Source: Thermohalobaculum sp963822985
Lineage (GTDB): Bacteria > Pseudomonadota > Alphaproteobacteria > Rhodobacterales > Rhodobacteraceae
NCBI GenBank assembly: GCA_963822985.1
Contig: CAWGJU010000011.1
Coordinates: 97,530 to 161,529, forward strand
Direction: 5' to 3'
Length of the DNA stretch: 64,000 nt
Every line of letters begins with the position of its first letter. Position 1 is the first letter of the stretch. Below the pieces are notes generated by a model that was not told where the DNA came from, did no database searches, and worked only from the letters and a program-made list of their open reading frames with translations. This document shows positions 27,795-36,892 of the stretch, in pieces. The position numbers and the translations under genes are program-made.

Positions 27795-28610
27795 CTAGCC
27801 CCCGTCCCCGACGGTTCGGTCCACCCAGCTCCGCCCGCGATCGTACCCGTCGGCGATGCGGGAGCGCAAATCGTCGACGCCGCGATTGTACTCGGTCAGC
27901 ACGGGCTCGCTTTCCGGAAATCGCCCGACGAGCCTCGGCTGCATCACATATGCCGACAGCATGGCGGCGCCGATCAGCAGGACCAGCAGGAACCCGGCCA
28001 GAAAGGCGCCCGAGCCGGTCGACCTCTCGTGCTCGCGATTGAAGCGGCTGCGCCGCATCCGGTCGCGATCCGAGCGCTCCCGCGCGGCGCGGGCGTCGAG
28101 CTCGGCCATTCGCCGGCGCAGAGGGTCCTGGTGCGGCGGCGCCTGGCCGCCGCCCTCCTGGAGGTCGTCGATGCGGCGCAGCTCGGCCTGCGGCGGTGCT
28201 TCGCCCGGCATGGCGGCGCCGGACAGGCGCGCCTGCGGGCCCGCCGGCGCACGGAGCGGCGGCGGCGCCTGGGGCGTCTCGGTCTCGGGGGCATCCGAGC
28301 CGCGCTCATCGGATTGCACCTGCGCGATCATCTCGCGGATCTCGACCAATTGAGCGCTGCGAGACGGGTCGGCCTGCCGCGACGCGCGAAGCTCCGCACC
28401 GGCGCCGTCGTTTGGCCCCTCACCCGGCCATGCGCCATCCGGCATCTCGGTCCGGGCGGCGGCCGCGCTCATCGCGGCCTCGGGCGCGTCCGCCGACATG
28501 GCGTGCCAGGCATGTCCGCAGTTCGTGCAGGAGACCTCCCGGCCGTGCCGGCCGATGGCACCGTCCGGCACGGCGTAGCGGACCTCGCACAAGGGGCAGA
28601 TCAGCTCCAT
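27795..28610 (-). CDS. Zinc-ribbon domain membrane protein (MJ0042-type finger)
   Basis: The product (271 residues from ATG 28610) starts MELICPLCEVRYAVPDGAIG. Zinc-finger cysteines lie at 5, 8, 28 and 31 (CPLC, CTNC). A long, proline- and arginine-rich low-complexity linker leads to a single membrane helix (GAFLAGFLLVLLIGAAMLSA) and a short C-terminal tail (VLTEYNRGVDDLRSRIADGY). Proteins of this build are commonly found divergent from ftsE in alphaproteobacteria. A cytoplasmic finger tethered to the membrane near the division proteins is suggested, but no function is known. Confidence 0.85.
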   Translation of the reverse strand: MELICPLCEVRYAVPDGAIGRHGREVSCTNCGHAWHAMSADAPEAAMSAAAARTEMPDGAWPGEGPNDGAGAELRASRQADPSRSAQLVEIREMIAQVQSDERGSDAPETETPQAPPPLRAPAGPQARLSGAAMPGEAPPQAELRRIDDLQEGGGQAPPHQDPLRRRMAELDARAARERSDRDRMRRSRFNREHERSTGSGAFLAGFLLVLLIGAAMLSAYVMQPRLVGRFPESEPVLTEYNRGVDDLRSRIADGYDRGRSWVDRTVGDGG

Positions 28611-28705
28611 GGTTCGCGTTCTCCACCATTGCCCGCATCGCTCTTCCTGCATCTAGCCGTGCAGGGCCGGCGTGGCAATCGCGCGCGGGTTGGTTGTGGT
28701 TGGTT

Positions 28706-28727
28706 GGGGTTGGGGTTGGGGTTGGGG
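28706..28727 (+). repeat. Telomere-like TTGGGG repeat, predicted G-quadruplex
   Basis: Four GGGG runs (28706-28709, 28712-28715, 28718-28721, 28724-28727) are separated by exactly TT each time. They lie inside a longer GGTT-rich stretch from about 28688 to 28732. This is a canonical sequence for a very stable four-layer G-quadruplex on the strand that is non-template for ftsE, in the 229-base gap between the divergent zinc-ribbon gene and ftsE and about 113 bases before the ftsE ATG. It could affect expression of either gene. Confidence 0.85.
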
Positions 28728-28839
28728 TTGGTCGCCGGTTGCTCCCGTGCTCTTGCTGGCCCGCGCATCCTCTGCGATGTTCCCTGGGCGCGCGCGTTCG
28801 CGCGGCCAAGATCCGACGGCGCCCGGTGACCTCCGACCG

Positions 28840-29517
28840 ATGATCCTCCTCGACCAGGTGACCTTCGGCTATGACCGCAGCGATACGCTGAGCGAGCTGT
28901 CGGCCGAGATCGCGCCCGGCAGCTTTCACTTTCTCACCGGCCCGTCCGGTGCGGGCAAGACCACCCTGATGAAGCTGCTCTATCTCGAGCACCGGCCGCG
29001 GCATGGCCGGCTCGAACTCTTCGGCGAGGCGCCCGCGGCGCCGGGATCGGTGCAGGTTGCGCGAATGCGCCGGCGAATCGGCATCATCTTCCAGGATTTC
29101 CGGCTGCTCGACCATCTGAGCGTGCTCGACAACATCGCCCTGCCGCTGGTCGCGGCGGGAAAGCGCGTCACGGACTATGGCGACGAGATCGCCGAGCTGG
29201 TCAGCTGGGTGGGGCTGGAGCGCCGGAGCGGTGCCCTGCCGCCGCAGCTTTCGGCCGGCGAAAAGCAGCGCGCGGCCATCGCGCGCGCCGTGGTGAACGC
29301 GCCCGACCTGATCCTGGCCGACGAGCCCACCGGCAATATCGACCCGGACATGGGCGGCCGCATCCTTCGCCTGCTGATCGAGCTCAACCGGCTCGGCAAG
29401 ACGGTGGTGCTGGCGACGCACGATCTCGGGCTCGTCCGCAGCGCCAAGGGGGCGGTCGAGGCCCGCGTGCTGCGCCTGGCCGACGGCCGATTGGCACAGG
29501 CGGCTGCGGCGCTGTGA
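28840..29517 (+). CDS. ftsE: Cell division ATP-binding protein FtsE
   Basis: From ATG 28840 the 225-residue product is an ABC ATPase. It has the Walker A motif FLTGPSGAGKTTLMKLLYLE, a Q-loop (GIIFQDFRLLDHLSVLDNIA), a signature LSAGEKQRAAIARA (the usual form is LSGGEQQR), Walker B LILADEPTGNIDP and the H-loop TVVLATHDLGLV. With the membrane partner FtsX it controls periplasmic cell-wall hydrolases at the septum. ftsX begins with a 4-base GTGA overlap, so the genes are translationally coupled. The reading frame extends further upstream through the G-rich repeat, but that part is not family-like. Confidence 0.94.
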   Translation: MILLDQVTFGYDRSDTLSELSAEIAPGSFHFLTGPSGAGKTTLMKLLYLEHRPRHGRLELFGEAPAAPGSVQVARMRRRIGIIFQDFRLLDHLSVLDNIALPLVAAGKRVTDYGDEIAELVSWVGLERRSGALPPQLSAGEKQRAAIARAVVNAPDLILADEPTGNIDPDMGGRILRLLIELNRLGKTVVLATHDLGLVRSAKGAVEARVLRLADGRLAQAAAAL

Positions 29518-30422
29518 GGGAGCGGGAACCGGGGCGCGGACGGCACGCACCGGTCCGGCTGAGGGCGCGCCCGCGCGTGCTGCCCGACGCCGGCTGGTCG
29601 TCTGCGCTGGCGGCGTGGGTCGCCTTCGCCATGAGCTTCCTGGCCGTGCTGACGCTCGCAGCCGGCCTGGCGGCGATCAGGCTCGCCGCCGAGTGGCGCG
29701 CCGACCTGGCCGGGGTGGCGACCGTCCGCGTCGCCGGCGGCGAGGGCGGCGAGGATCGGCTGCGCGCCGTGCTCGAAGTGCTGCGCACCACCCCCGGCAT
29801 CGCCGCCGCCCGTCCCTTGAGCGATTCCGAGCAGGCGGCACTGCTGGCGCCCTGGCTCGGCGACGCGGCGGCGCTGGCCGAGCTGCCGCAGCCCCGGCTG
29901 ATCGACGTCACCCTGCAAGGCAAGGGTCCGGATGCGGCCGCACTGCAAGGCAGGCTCGATCTGACGGTCGAGGGCGCCGTCTACGACGATCATGCCGCCT
30001 GGCGGCGACCGCTGGTTGCCGCCGCCGATGGGCTGACCCGCCTGGCCTTCGCGGCCGCGGTCCTGGTGCTCGCGACGGCGGCCATCATGATCGGCTTCGC
30101 GGCGCGGGCGACGCTGGCCGCCAACCGTTCCGCCATCGAGGTTGTGCGGCTGATCGGCGCCGAGGACCGCTTCATCTCGAAGGCATTCGTCGGTCCGCTG
30201 GCGCGCCGTGCCGCGGCGGGCGGCCTGCTCGGCTCGGCGCTCGGCTGCGGCGCGCTGGCGCTCCTGCCGCGCATCGATGCCGGGGCGGGGCTCGCGGTCG
30301 CGGTGCGCCCGCAGGGGGTCGGCTGGCTCGCGCTCGGCCTGGGCGTGCCGCTTGCCGCCGCGGTCATCGCCTGGACGGCGGCGCGAATCGCCGTGCGGCT
30401 CGCCCTGGCGCGGATGCCGTGA
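29514..30422 (+). CDS. ftsX: Cell division permease FtsX
   Basis: The 302-residue protein starts at GTG 29514 inside the ftsE stop. It has a basic N-terminus, a first membrane helix (WVAFAMSFLAVLTLAAGLAA), a periplasmic domain of about 100 residues (VLEVLRTTPGIAAARPLSDS) and three further helices (RLAFAAAVLVLATAAIMIGF, then LGCGALALLPRI and LALGLGVPLAAAVIAWTAA). The cytoplasmic motif VVRLIGAEDRFISKAF is typical for FtsX. This is the membrane half of the FtsEX transporter-like complex. plsC follows with another GTGA overlap. Confidence 0.92.
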   Translation: MREREPGRGRHAPVRLRARPRVLPDAGWSSALAAWVAFAMSFLAVLTLAAGLAAIRLAAEWRADLAGVATVRVAGGEGGEDRLRAVLEVLRTTPGIAAARPLSDSEQAALLAPWLGDAAALAELPQPRLIDVTLQGKGPDAAALQGRLDLTVEGAVYDDHAAWRRPLVAAADGLTRLAFAAAVLVLATAAIMIGFAARATLAANRSAIEVVRLIGAEDRFISKAFVGPLARRAAAGGLLGSALGCGALALLPRIDAGAGLAVAVRPQGVGWLALGLGVPLAAAVIAWTAARIAVRLALARMP

Positions 30423-31210
30423 CGGACGCCGCGCCAGCACCCTCCCTGCTGCCGCCCTCCGGCAACCGCTCGCCGGGCGAGGCCGTGCGTGCGGTCGCCT
30501 TCATCGTCGCGATGTACGCGCTGCTGCTCGGCATGGGGTTGGTGGCGGTGCCCTCCTCGGCGCTCTCGCGTCGCTCGGCGCGGCGCTGGGCCAGGCGCTA
30601 TTGCCGCAGCGTGCGTCACATGCTCGACGCGTTCTGCGGCATAAGCTGCGAGATCCGCGGACCCGTGCCGGATTTTCCCTGCATCGTCGCCTCCAAGCAC
30701 CAGTCCTTTCTCGACGTGCTGATGCTGATCGAGGCGCTGCCGGCGCCGCGCTTCGTCATGAAGCGCTCACTGCTCTGGGTGCCGGTCATCGGCTTCTTCG
30801 CCCGCCGCCTCGGCTGCATCGCCATCGACCGCAGCGCTCGCGGCGATGCCGTGCGGGCGATGCTCGACGGCGTCGCGGCGGGCGAGGGCGACGGGCAGAT
30901 CATCATCTTTCCGCAAGGCACCCGCGTGGCGCCGGGGGCGCGCGTCGCCTTCCGGGGCGGCGTGCTCAAGCTCTACGACGCGTTCCAGCTGCCGATCGTG
31001 GTCGCCGCCGCGAACACCGGCTGGTTCTGGCCGCGCACCGGCACGCGCCGCACGCCCGGAACCGCCGTGGTCGAGTTCCTGCAGACGATCCCGCCGGGCG
31101 AGCCGAAGTCGTCCCTGCTGACGCGCATTGAGACCGCGATCGAAACGGCCTCGGACCGGCTCGCCGCAGACGCGGCCACCGAGATTGCCGCCCGGTCCAA
31201 CCGGCACTAG
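30419..31210 (+). CDS. plsC: 1-acyl-sn-glycerol-3-phosphate acyltransferase (PlsC family)
   Basis: Starting at GTG 30419, which overlaps the ftsX stop, the 263-residue product has an N-terminal membrane helix (VAFIVAMYALLLGMGLVAVP). The acyltransferase motif is HxxxxD in CIVASKHQSFLDVLMLIEAL. The glycerol-phosphate motif is IIIFPQGTRVAPGARVAF, and the conserved LPIVVAAANTGWFWPRTGTR follows. It esterifies lysophosphatidic acid to phosphatidic acid at the inner membrane. The ftsE-ftsX-plsC order with 4-base overlaps points to one operon. Its TAG stop is part of the TAGAGCAACT motif also seen at 7802. Confidence 0.92.
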   Translation: MTDAAPAPSLLPPSGNRSPGEAVRAVAFIVAMYALLLGMGLVAVPSSALSRRSARRWARRYCRSVRHMLDAFCGISCEIRGPVPDFPCIVASKHQSFLDVLMLIEALPAPRFVMKRSLLWVPVIGFFARRLGCIAIDRSARGDAVRAMLDGVAAGEGDGQIIIFPQGTRVAPGARVAFRGGVLKLYDAFQLPIVVAAANTGWFWPRTGTRRTPGTAVVEFLQTIPPGEPKSSLLTRIETAIETASDRLAADAATEIAARSNRH

Positions 31211-31249
31211 AGCAACTTTCAAGCGTACGAAGCAGGGTTCCCTCGGTCG

Positions 31250-32210
31250 CTATGGCTGCCGTCCGAGCACGGCGACCGCCACCTTGCGGCCGTCGCCATA
31301 GGCGCGCAGCGCGAAGCCGGCCGAGGTCGATGCTTCTCCGAGCAGCCGCTCGGCATAGGCCGGCTCCTGAAGCCACATGTCGAGAAAGTGGTCGATGTCG
31401 GCCGCCATGACCTCGGCGCCGCAGCCGCCGCAGCTCCCGACCAGGGCCGCGGCCGAACCCCAGCCGCTCGGCAGCTGGCTGGCGAGACCGCCGCTCGCGA
31501 GCGTCACTCGCTCGTCGGCCGACGCGGGCAGCAGTCCCGCCGCTGCCGTCGAGAGCTCGTCGCTGACCTCCAGCGCGGCGCGCGATCGGGCCTTACGCCG
31601 CGCGTTGAGGGCCTGGACGAAGGCGTCGTCCACCGCGCCCTCGTCCAGCGCCACCGCCGCCCTCGCCTGGGCTCGATTCGTCGGAAGGCGAGGCGCCCGG
31701 CGACCCGGGCCCGGCGAACGTCTGCACGGCGTAGAGCTTCCCCTCGCCGGCGACGATGCCATAGCCGAACTGCACGATCCCGGCGCGCAGGATGTTCTCG
31801 CGGTGGTGCGGGCTGTCCATCCAGCGTTGCTGCATCTGCTCGACGCTGCTGGCGCGCGGCACCTCGGCGCAGCCCGAGCACATGGCGATGTTCTCGGCCA
31901 CCAGCTCGTACCTGTCGCCGCCTCGGGCGATGTAGCGGTCGCGCGCATCCTCGCCCTCGGGCGAGACATGGGCATAGTAGTCGCGCGACAGCATGTCACC
32001 GGCATGGTCCTGCGCCGCCTCGTTCAGCGGATCGGCGAGGCTCAGCGGCTCGCGCCCGTGTTCGCGCCGCGCTGCGTTCACCAGGTCGAGCGCCTGGCTC
32101 CGCAGCGCCGACAGGTCGCCCGTTTCGGCGCTGTGCGGCACCCGCGCGGCGACGAGAACCAGGCAGGCCGCGAGGCAGAGGCGAAGAAGGGCAGTGCGCG
32201 GAACCGGCAT
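31250..32210 (-). CDS. CAP-domain (SCP-like) secreted protein, one frameshift
   Basis: The start MPVPRTALLRLCLAACLVLV at 32210 is a signal peptide. It is followed by a CAP domain: LDLVNAARREHGREPLSLAD, AAQDHAGDMLSRDYYAHVSP, RWMDSPHHRENILRAGIVQF and YGIVAGEGKLYAVQTFA. CAP proteins of bacteria are secreted or periplasmic and of unknown biochemical role. After a frame change near 31680 a second part of about 120 residues follows (EVMAADIDHFLDMWLQEPAY, then ALRAYGDGRKVAVAVLGRQP); I do not recognise it as a named domain. It converges with plsC. Confidence 0.82.
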
Positions 32211-32260
32211 GACCGTCCGAACGCGCGAGGCGACCCGCGGGCTCCGTCCGTGACGTGGTT

Positions 32261-33222
32261 TCAGCCGAGGCCCTTGGCGCCTGTCTCGACGAAGCGCTTG
32301 CGCCGCTCAGCTCGGATCGCGGCGGGTGCCATGGCGTCGAGCTCGGCCAGCATCTCGGCGATGGCGGCGCCGACGCTGTCGATCGTGGACAGCGGGTCGC
32401 GCTGGGCGCCGCCGACCGGCTCGGGCACGACGCGGTCGACGACGCGCAGCTTTTCCAGATCCTGGGCCGTCAGGCGCAGCGCGTTCGCCGCCTCCTCCGC
32501 CTTGTCGGCGCTCTTCCACAGGATCGCGGCGCATCCTTCGGGCGAGATCACCGAGTAGATCGCGTGCTCGAGCATGATCACGCGGTCGGCCGTGGCCATC
32601 GCGACCGCGCCGCCCGAGCCGCCCTCGCCGATGACGACCGAGACCAGCGGCACGCCGATCTGCAGGCACATATCGGTCGCGCGCGCGATCGCCTCGGCCT
32701 GGCCGCGCTCCTCGGCCCCCTTGCCGGGATAGGCGCCCTGCGTGTCGACCAGCGTCACGACCGGCAGGCCGAAGTCGGTCCGCCAGGCGCCATCAGCCGC
32801 ACGACCTTGCGGTAGCCCTCGGGCTTGGCCATGCCGAAATTATGCTCGAGGCGGCTCTTGGTGTCGTGCCCCTTCTCGTGCCCCAGCACCATGAGCGGCC
32901 GGTCGCGGAAGCGCGCGAGCCCGCCGATGATCGCGCTGTCCTCGCCGAAGACGCGGTCGCCGGCCAGCGCCGTGAAGTCCGTGAACAGCCGCTCGATATA
33001 GGCGGTGGCGTGCGGCCGCTCGGGGTGGCGAGCGACCTGCGCCTTCTGCCAGGGCGTGAGCTCGGCGTAGAGCTTGACCAACAGCTCGCCCGCGCGCCGG
33101 TCGAGCTGCTCGATCTCGGCTGCGATGTCGAGGCTGGGGTTCTGGCCCGCCAGCGCGTGCAGCTCCTGCGCCTTGCCCTGCAGCTCGGCCAAGCCTTTTT
33201 CGAAATCGAGAAAATTCTGCAT
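32261..33222 (-). CDS. accA: Acetyl-CoA carboxylase carboxyltransferase alpha subunit, one frameshift
   Basis: From ATG 33222 the product reads MQNFLDFEKGLAELQGKAQE, then GDRVFGEDSAIIGGLARFRD and LGHEKGHDTKSRLEHNFGMA with PEGYRKVVRLM. The frame changes near 32785 and continues TLVDTQGAYPGKGAEERGQA, IGEGGSGGAVAMATADRVIM and LEHAIYSVISPEGCAAILWK. This is AccA, which with AccD transfers the carboxyl group from biotin to acetyl-CoA in fatty-acid synthesis. With the frameshift corrected the length is the usual 320 residues. The gene is essential in most bacteria, which argues that the shift is a sequence error. Confidence 0.94.
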
Positions 33223-33353
33223 CAGCGACCCGTCCCCACGCCCCGGCGGCACTTAAGCCGGTGCGCCGGGCAATGCAATGCGGGGCGCCCCAGGTACGCC
33301 GCTCTCGCATCTCGGCGGGCCTTGCTGTCGGCGCAGCTCCGTCGAGCGGCGCG

Positions 33354-34340
33354 TCAGGCCTGGATGACGTGTCCCTGTCCCGCTGCCGCGGCGAGGGCGT
33401 GGTTCGCGATGGCGGTGTCCTGCGCGCCCGTCCCGGTGAGATCGCAGACAGTGACCATCGCGTCATCGGTGCGCCCAGGCGACCGGCGCGAGGCGATCTC
33501 GCCAAGCTCGATCGGCCGGACGGATCCGGCGACGCCGGCAGCCCGGGCTGCGCGGAGCTCGCCGAGCGCTTCCACCTGTGCGAGCCGGTCGCAGGCGTAG
33601 AGATCGGCGGCGGCGAGGATGCCCGGCTCGAGCTCGTTCTTCGATGCCTGGTCGGAGCCCATCGCCGTGACGTGCAGGCCGGGATGGAGCCAGTCGCGCC
33701 GCAGGACCGGTTCGCGCGCGGGCGTGGTGGTCACGACCAGCTCGCTTTCCGCGACGAGGCGGGCCGGGTCGCTCTCGGCCCAGGCGTCGGCGCCGGTCGC
33801 GGCGGCGATGTCCCGCGCGGCGGCCGCTGCCTTCGCGGGATCCCGCGCCCAGACGAGCGCCCGCTCGAACGGACGCTCGAGATGGGCTGCGATCAGCTGC
33901 AGGCGCCCCTGTACGCCGGCGCCCATGACGCCTGCGGTGGTCACGCGTCCGGGCGCGAGGTGGCGCGCCGCGACCGCCCCCGCCGCCGCGGTGCGCAGGT
34001 CAGTGAGATAGCCGTTGTCCAGGAGCACCGCCCGGACACGGCCGGTGCTCGCGCAGAAGAGCACCATGATGCCGCTCAGGCTGGGCAGGCCGAGCTTGGG
34101 GTTGTCGAAGAAGCCGGGGCTCGCCTTGACGGCGAAGGTGTCGAAGCCCTCGATGAAGGCAGTCTTGACGTCGAGTTCCCCATGCGCGGCCGGAATTTCC
34201 ATCGACAGGATCGGCGGCATGATGACTCGCCCCTCGGCCAGCGCGACGAAGGCGCGCTCGACGACGTCGACCGCCGTCCGGTCGAGCGGCACCGCGCGGC
34301 GGAGCTGTGCCTCGGTCAGCAGCACGACCTCATGGCTCAT
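33354..34340 (-). CDS. eutC: Ectoine utilisation protein EutC (ornithine cyclodeaminase-like)
   Basis: This intact 328-residue protein belongs to the ornithine cyclodeaminase/mu-crystallin family. It has LAEGRVIMPPILSMEIPAAH, the substrate lysine region FAVKASPGFFDNPKLGLPSL, the NAD(P)-binding VTTAGVMGAGVQGRLQLIAA and HPGLHVTAMGSDQASKNELE. In ectoine-degrading proteobacteria EutC is encoded beside EutB and is thought to help convert hydroxyectoine-derived intermediates. The gene overlaps eutB by 11 bases and closes the minus-strand arm of the ectoine divergon. A general cyclodeaminase role is the alternative. Confidence 0.88.
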   Translation of the reverse strand: MSHEVVLLTEAQLRRAVPLDRTAVDVVERAFVALAEGRVIMPPILSMEIPAAHGELDVKTAFIEGFDTFAVKASPGFFDNPKLGLPSLSGIMVLFCASTGRVRAVLLDNGYLTDLRTAAAGAVAARHLAPGRVTTAGVMGAGVQGRLQLIAAHLERPFERALVWARDPAKAAAAARDIAAATGADAWAESDPARLVAESELVVTTTPAREPVLRRDWLHPGLHVTAMGSDQASKNELEPGILAAADLYACDRLAQVEALGELRAARAAGVAGSVRPIELGEIASRRSPGRTDDAMVTVCDLTGTGAQDTAIANHALAAAAGQGHVIQA

Positions 34341-35370
34341 AGGGCGCTCCCTTCACAGTCATGTCGCCAAGGCGAATGTCGCGGCCCTGCATGATGTCGG
34401 CATGCAGCCTCATGTCGAGTGTGCGCCCGGTGATGACGGTAGCGATCGGGCCGCGCGGCGCCGGCAACTTGCCCGCCTGCATCGCGGCAATTCCGACGAC
34501 GCAGGCGCCCTCGCAGACGATGGCGTCCTCGTAGTAGATCGTCTGAAGCGCGCGGTAGATCTCCTCCTCGGTCACCAGAACCAGATCGTCGAGAAGCGCG
34601 CGGCAAATCGGGAAGGAGAGCCTGTTCGCGAGCCCAATGCCGCCGCCGAGGCTGTCGGCTAGGCTTGCGTATTCCTCAACCTGAACCGGCTCGCCGGCCT
34701 CGAACGAGGCGTGCATCGCGGCACCACGATCCATGCTGATGCCGATCACGGCGATCTTGGGCTTGATGGTCTTCGCAGCCAGCGCGATGCCCGCGGCCAG
34801 ACCGCCGCCCGAGACGGGCACCAGCAGCGTGTCGATGTCCGGCCTCGCCTCGAGGATCTCGAGCCCGATGGTCGCCTGCCCGGCGATGACGTGTGGATCG
34901 TCGAACGGCGAGATCTCGGCGAACCCCTCGCTTTCCACCAGCCGCAGGCTTTCCTCCTGGGCTTTGTCCTGGTTGCGGCCGATGATCTTCAGCTCCGCGC
35001 CCAGGGCGCGCACGCCGGCCCGTTTGGCCTCGGGCGAAAGCTCGGACATGCAGACGACGGCGCGCAGGCCTCGGGCGCGGGCGGCGTAGGCAACGCCGCG
35101 GCCGTGGTTCCCCGTCGAGCAGCAGGTGACGCCCGGGCAGTCGGGCGGCAGGTTGGCAACCGCGTTGGTCGCGCCGCGCAGCTTGAAGGCCCCGGTCGGC
35201 TGGCAGAGCTCGAGCTTCAGCAGAAACTCCCGCCCGGCGAGGCGGGAGAGATGGGTCGAGGGCACCATCGGCGTCGCATCGGCAACGCCGCGGATCGCGT
35301 GCCGGGCGGCCAGCACATCGGCCAGATCAAGGCCGAGGCCCGTTGCTGCCGCCATCATTGTCTCGGGCAC
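34330..35370 (-). CDS. eutB: Hydroxyectoine utilisation dehydratase EutB
   Basis: The product (346 residues from GTG 35370) is a fold-type II PLP enzyme like threonine dehydratase. The PLP lysine is in PTGAFKLRGATNAVANL, the PLP-phosphate loop GGGLA is in LVPVSGGGLAAGIALAAKTI, and the asparagine-loop pattern is CCSTGNHGRGVAYAARARG. EutB is proposed to dehydrate the hydroxylated derivative formed from hydroxyectoine. GTG 35370 is chosen because gggagg lies four bases before it; two ATG codons a few residues later are alternatives. It overlaps eutC and follows doeD by 109 bases. Confidence 0.88.
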   Translation of the reverse strand: MPETMMAAATGLGLDLADVLAARHAIRGVADATPMVPSTHLSRLAGREFLLKLELCQPTGAFKLRGATNAVANLPPDCPGVTCCSTGNHGRGVAYAARARGLRAVVCMSELSPEAKRAGVRALGAELKIIGRNQDKAQEESLRLVESEGFAEISPFDDPHVIAGQATIGLEILEARPDIDTLLVPVSGGGLAAGIALAAKTIKPKIAVIGISMDRGAAMHASFEAGEPVQVEEYASLADSLGGGIGLANRLSFPICRALLDDLVLVTEEEIYRALQTIYYEDAIVCEGACVVGIAAMQAGKLPAPRGPIATVITGRTLDMRLHADIMQGRDIRLGDMTVKGAPYEP

Positions 35371-35479
35371 GTCGCCTCCCTCTCTCCTCGCGAAGACAGG
35401 CAGCATCGGCGGGCCGGGGCTTTGACGCAATGCCCCGGCCCGCAGGATCCTACCCGCACTATGCGGCCCTTCCGCGGCC

Positions 35480-36865
35480 TCAGCCGAAGGTGGCGGCAAC
35501 GGCCTTGCGGGTCGCATCGACGATGCGGTCGGCCTCGGCCTGGGTCAGGCAGAGCGGCGGCGCGAAGCCAGCGATGTCGCCCTCGGGCATGGCGCGCGAG
35601 ATCACGCCCTCGGAGAGCAGCGCCTGCACGACCCGAGCGCCGGCCTTGGCCGAGGGGTCGAAGAAGCGCCGGCCCTCGCGTTCATCGACGAACTCGACCG
35701 CCATCAGCAGGCCCTCGCCGCGGATATCGCCAACCTTGGGATGGTCGCCGATCGCGTCCTGCATCGCCGCCTTGAAATAGGCGCCCGTGCTGCCGGCATT
35801 GGCCACAAGACCGAGGCTGTCGACCAGGTTGAGGTTCGCGATCCCGGCCGCCGCGCCGACCGGATGGGCCGAATAGGTCCAGCCATGGCCGATCGGGCCG
35901 TTCTCGTCCGTACCCCGCTCCAGCACCTTCCAGACCCGATCCGAGACGATCGAGCCCGAAAGCGGCGCGTAAGCCGAGGTGAGGCCCTTGGCGATGGTGA
36001 TGAAGTCCGGCTTCAGCCCGTAGTGCGCCGAGCCGAACATCGAGCCGAGCCGGCCGAAACCCGTCACCACCTCGTCGGCGATGAGCAGGATGTCGTGCTT
36101 GTCCAGGATCGGCTGGATCGCCTCCCAATAGCCCGTCGGCGGCGGCACGAGGCCGCCGGTGCCGAGCGCCGGTTCGCCGATGAAGGCCGCGATGGTGTCC
36201 GCGCCCTCGCGTTCGATCAGCGCCTCGAGCTCCGAGGCGCAGTGCGCGACGAAGTCAGCCTCACTCATGGCGAGATCCGCACGCCGGAAGTAGTAGGGCG
36301 CCTCGGTGTGCAGGATCCGGTCCAGCGGCAGGTCGAACTTGTCGTGGAACAGCTTCAGGCCCGTCAGCGAGCCGGTGATGAGGCCCGAGCCGTGGTAGCC
36401 CCGCCAGCGCGAGATAATCTTCTTCTTCTCGGGCCGGCCAAGGATGTTGTTGTAGTACCAGACCAGCTTGATGTTGGTCTCGTTCGCATCCGAGCCGGAC
36501 AGGCCGAAATAGACCTTCGACATACCTGCCGGCGCGCGCTCCATGATCATGTGCGCGAGTGTGATCGACGCCTCGGTGCCGTGGCCGACATAGGCGTGGT
36601 AGTAGGCGAGCTCGCGGGCCTGGTTGGCGATCGCATCGGCGATCTCGGTCCGGCCGTAGCCGACGTTGACGCAGTAGAGACCGGCGAAGGCGTCGAGGTG
36701 GCGCCGGCCGTCGCGGTCCTCGATGAAGACCCCTTCACCGCCCGTGATGACGCGGCCGGGCGCGGCGCCGCGGGCGTGCTGCGCGAGGTGGGTCGAGGGG
36801 TGCATGAAGCTCTCGCGGTCCCAGCGGGCGAGCTCGTCGTTGGTCAGCATGGCGTCGGTCAGCAT
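35480..36865 (-). CDS. doeD: Diaminobutyrate transaminase DoeD (class III aminotransferase)
   Basis: This intact 461-residue class III aminotransferase has the PLP-binding lysine at residue 293 (ITIAKGLTSAY), the Asp in LLIADEVVTGFGRLGSMFGS, KVYFGLSGSDANETNIKLVW and WRGYHGSGLITGSLTGL. In the ectoine pathway DoeD moves the amino group from L-2,4-diaminobutyrate to give aspartate semialdehyde, which DoeC then oxidises. It lies between doeC and eutB on the same strand, 27 bases after doeC. On sequence alone other omega-aminotransferase activities are possible; the context decides. Confidence 0.9.
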   Translation of the reverse strand: MLTDAMLTNDELARWDRESFMHPSTHLAQHARGAAPGRVITGGEGVFIEDRDGRRHLDAFAGLYCVNVGYGRTEIADAIANQARELAYYHAYVGHGTEASITLAHMIMERAPAGMSKVYFGLSGSDANETNIKLVWYYNNILGRPEKKKIISRWRGYHGSGLITGSLTGLKLFHDKFDLPLDRILHTEAPYYFRRADLAMSEADFVAHCASELEALIEREGADTIAAFIGEPALGTGGLVPPPTGYWEAIQPILDKHDILLIADEVVTGFGRLGSMFGSAHYGLKPDFITIAKGLTSAYAPLSGSIVSDRVWKVLERGTDENGPIGHGWTYSAHPVGAAAGIANLNLVDSLGLVANAGSTGAYFKAAMQDAIGDHPKVGDIRGEGLLMAVEFVDEREGRRFFDPSAKAGARVVQALLSEGVISRAMPEGDIAGFAPPLCLTQAEADRIVDATRKAVAATFG

Positions 36866-36892
36866 GGCGCTCTCCTTTATGGCCGCCGGGCA

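Noticed and set aside
28688..28732. G-rich repeat as a CRISPR or transposon repeat
   Set aside because: It is a simple six-base tandem repeat without spacers or terminal repeats; a G-quadruplex reading explains it better.
28672..28839. N-terminal extension of FtsE through the G-rich repeat
   Set aside because: The extension encodes a Gly-Trp repeat from the TTGGGG array, has no similarity to FtsE, and the ATG at 28840 matches the family start.
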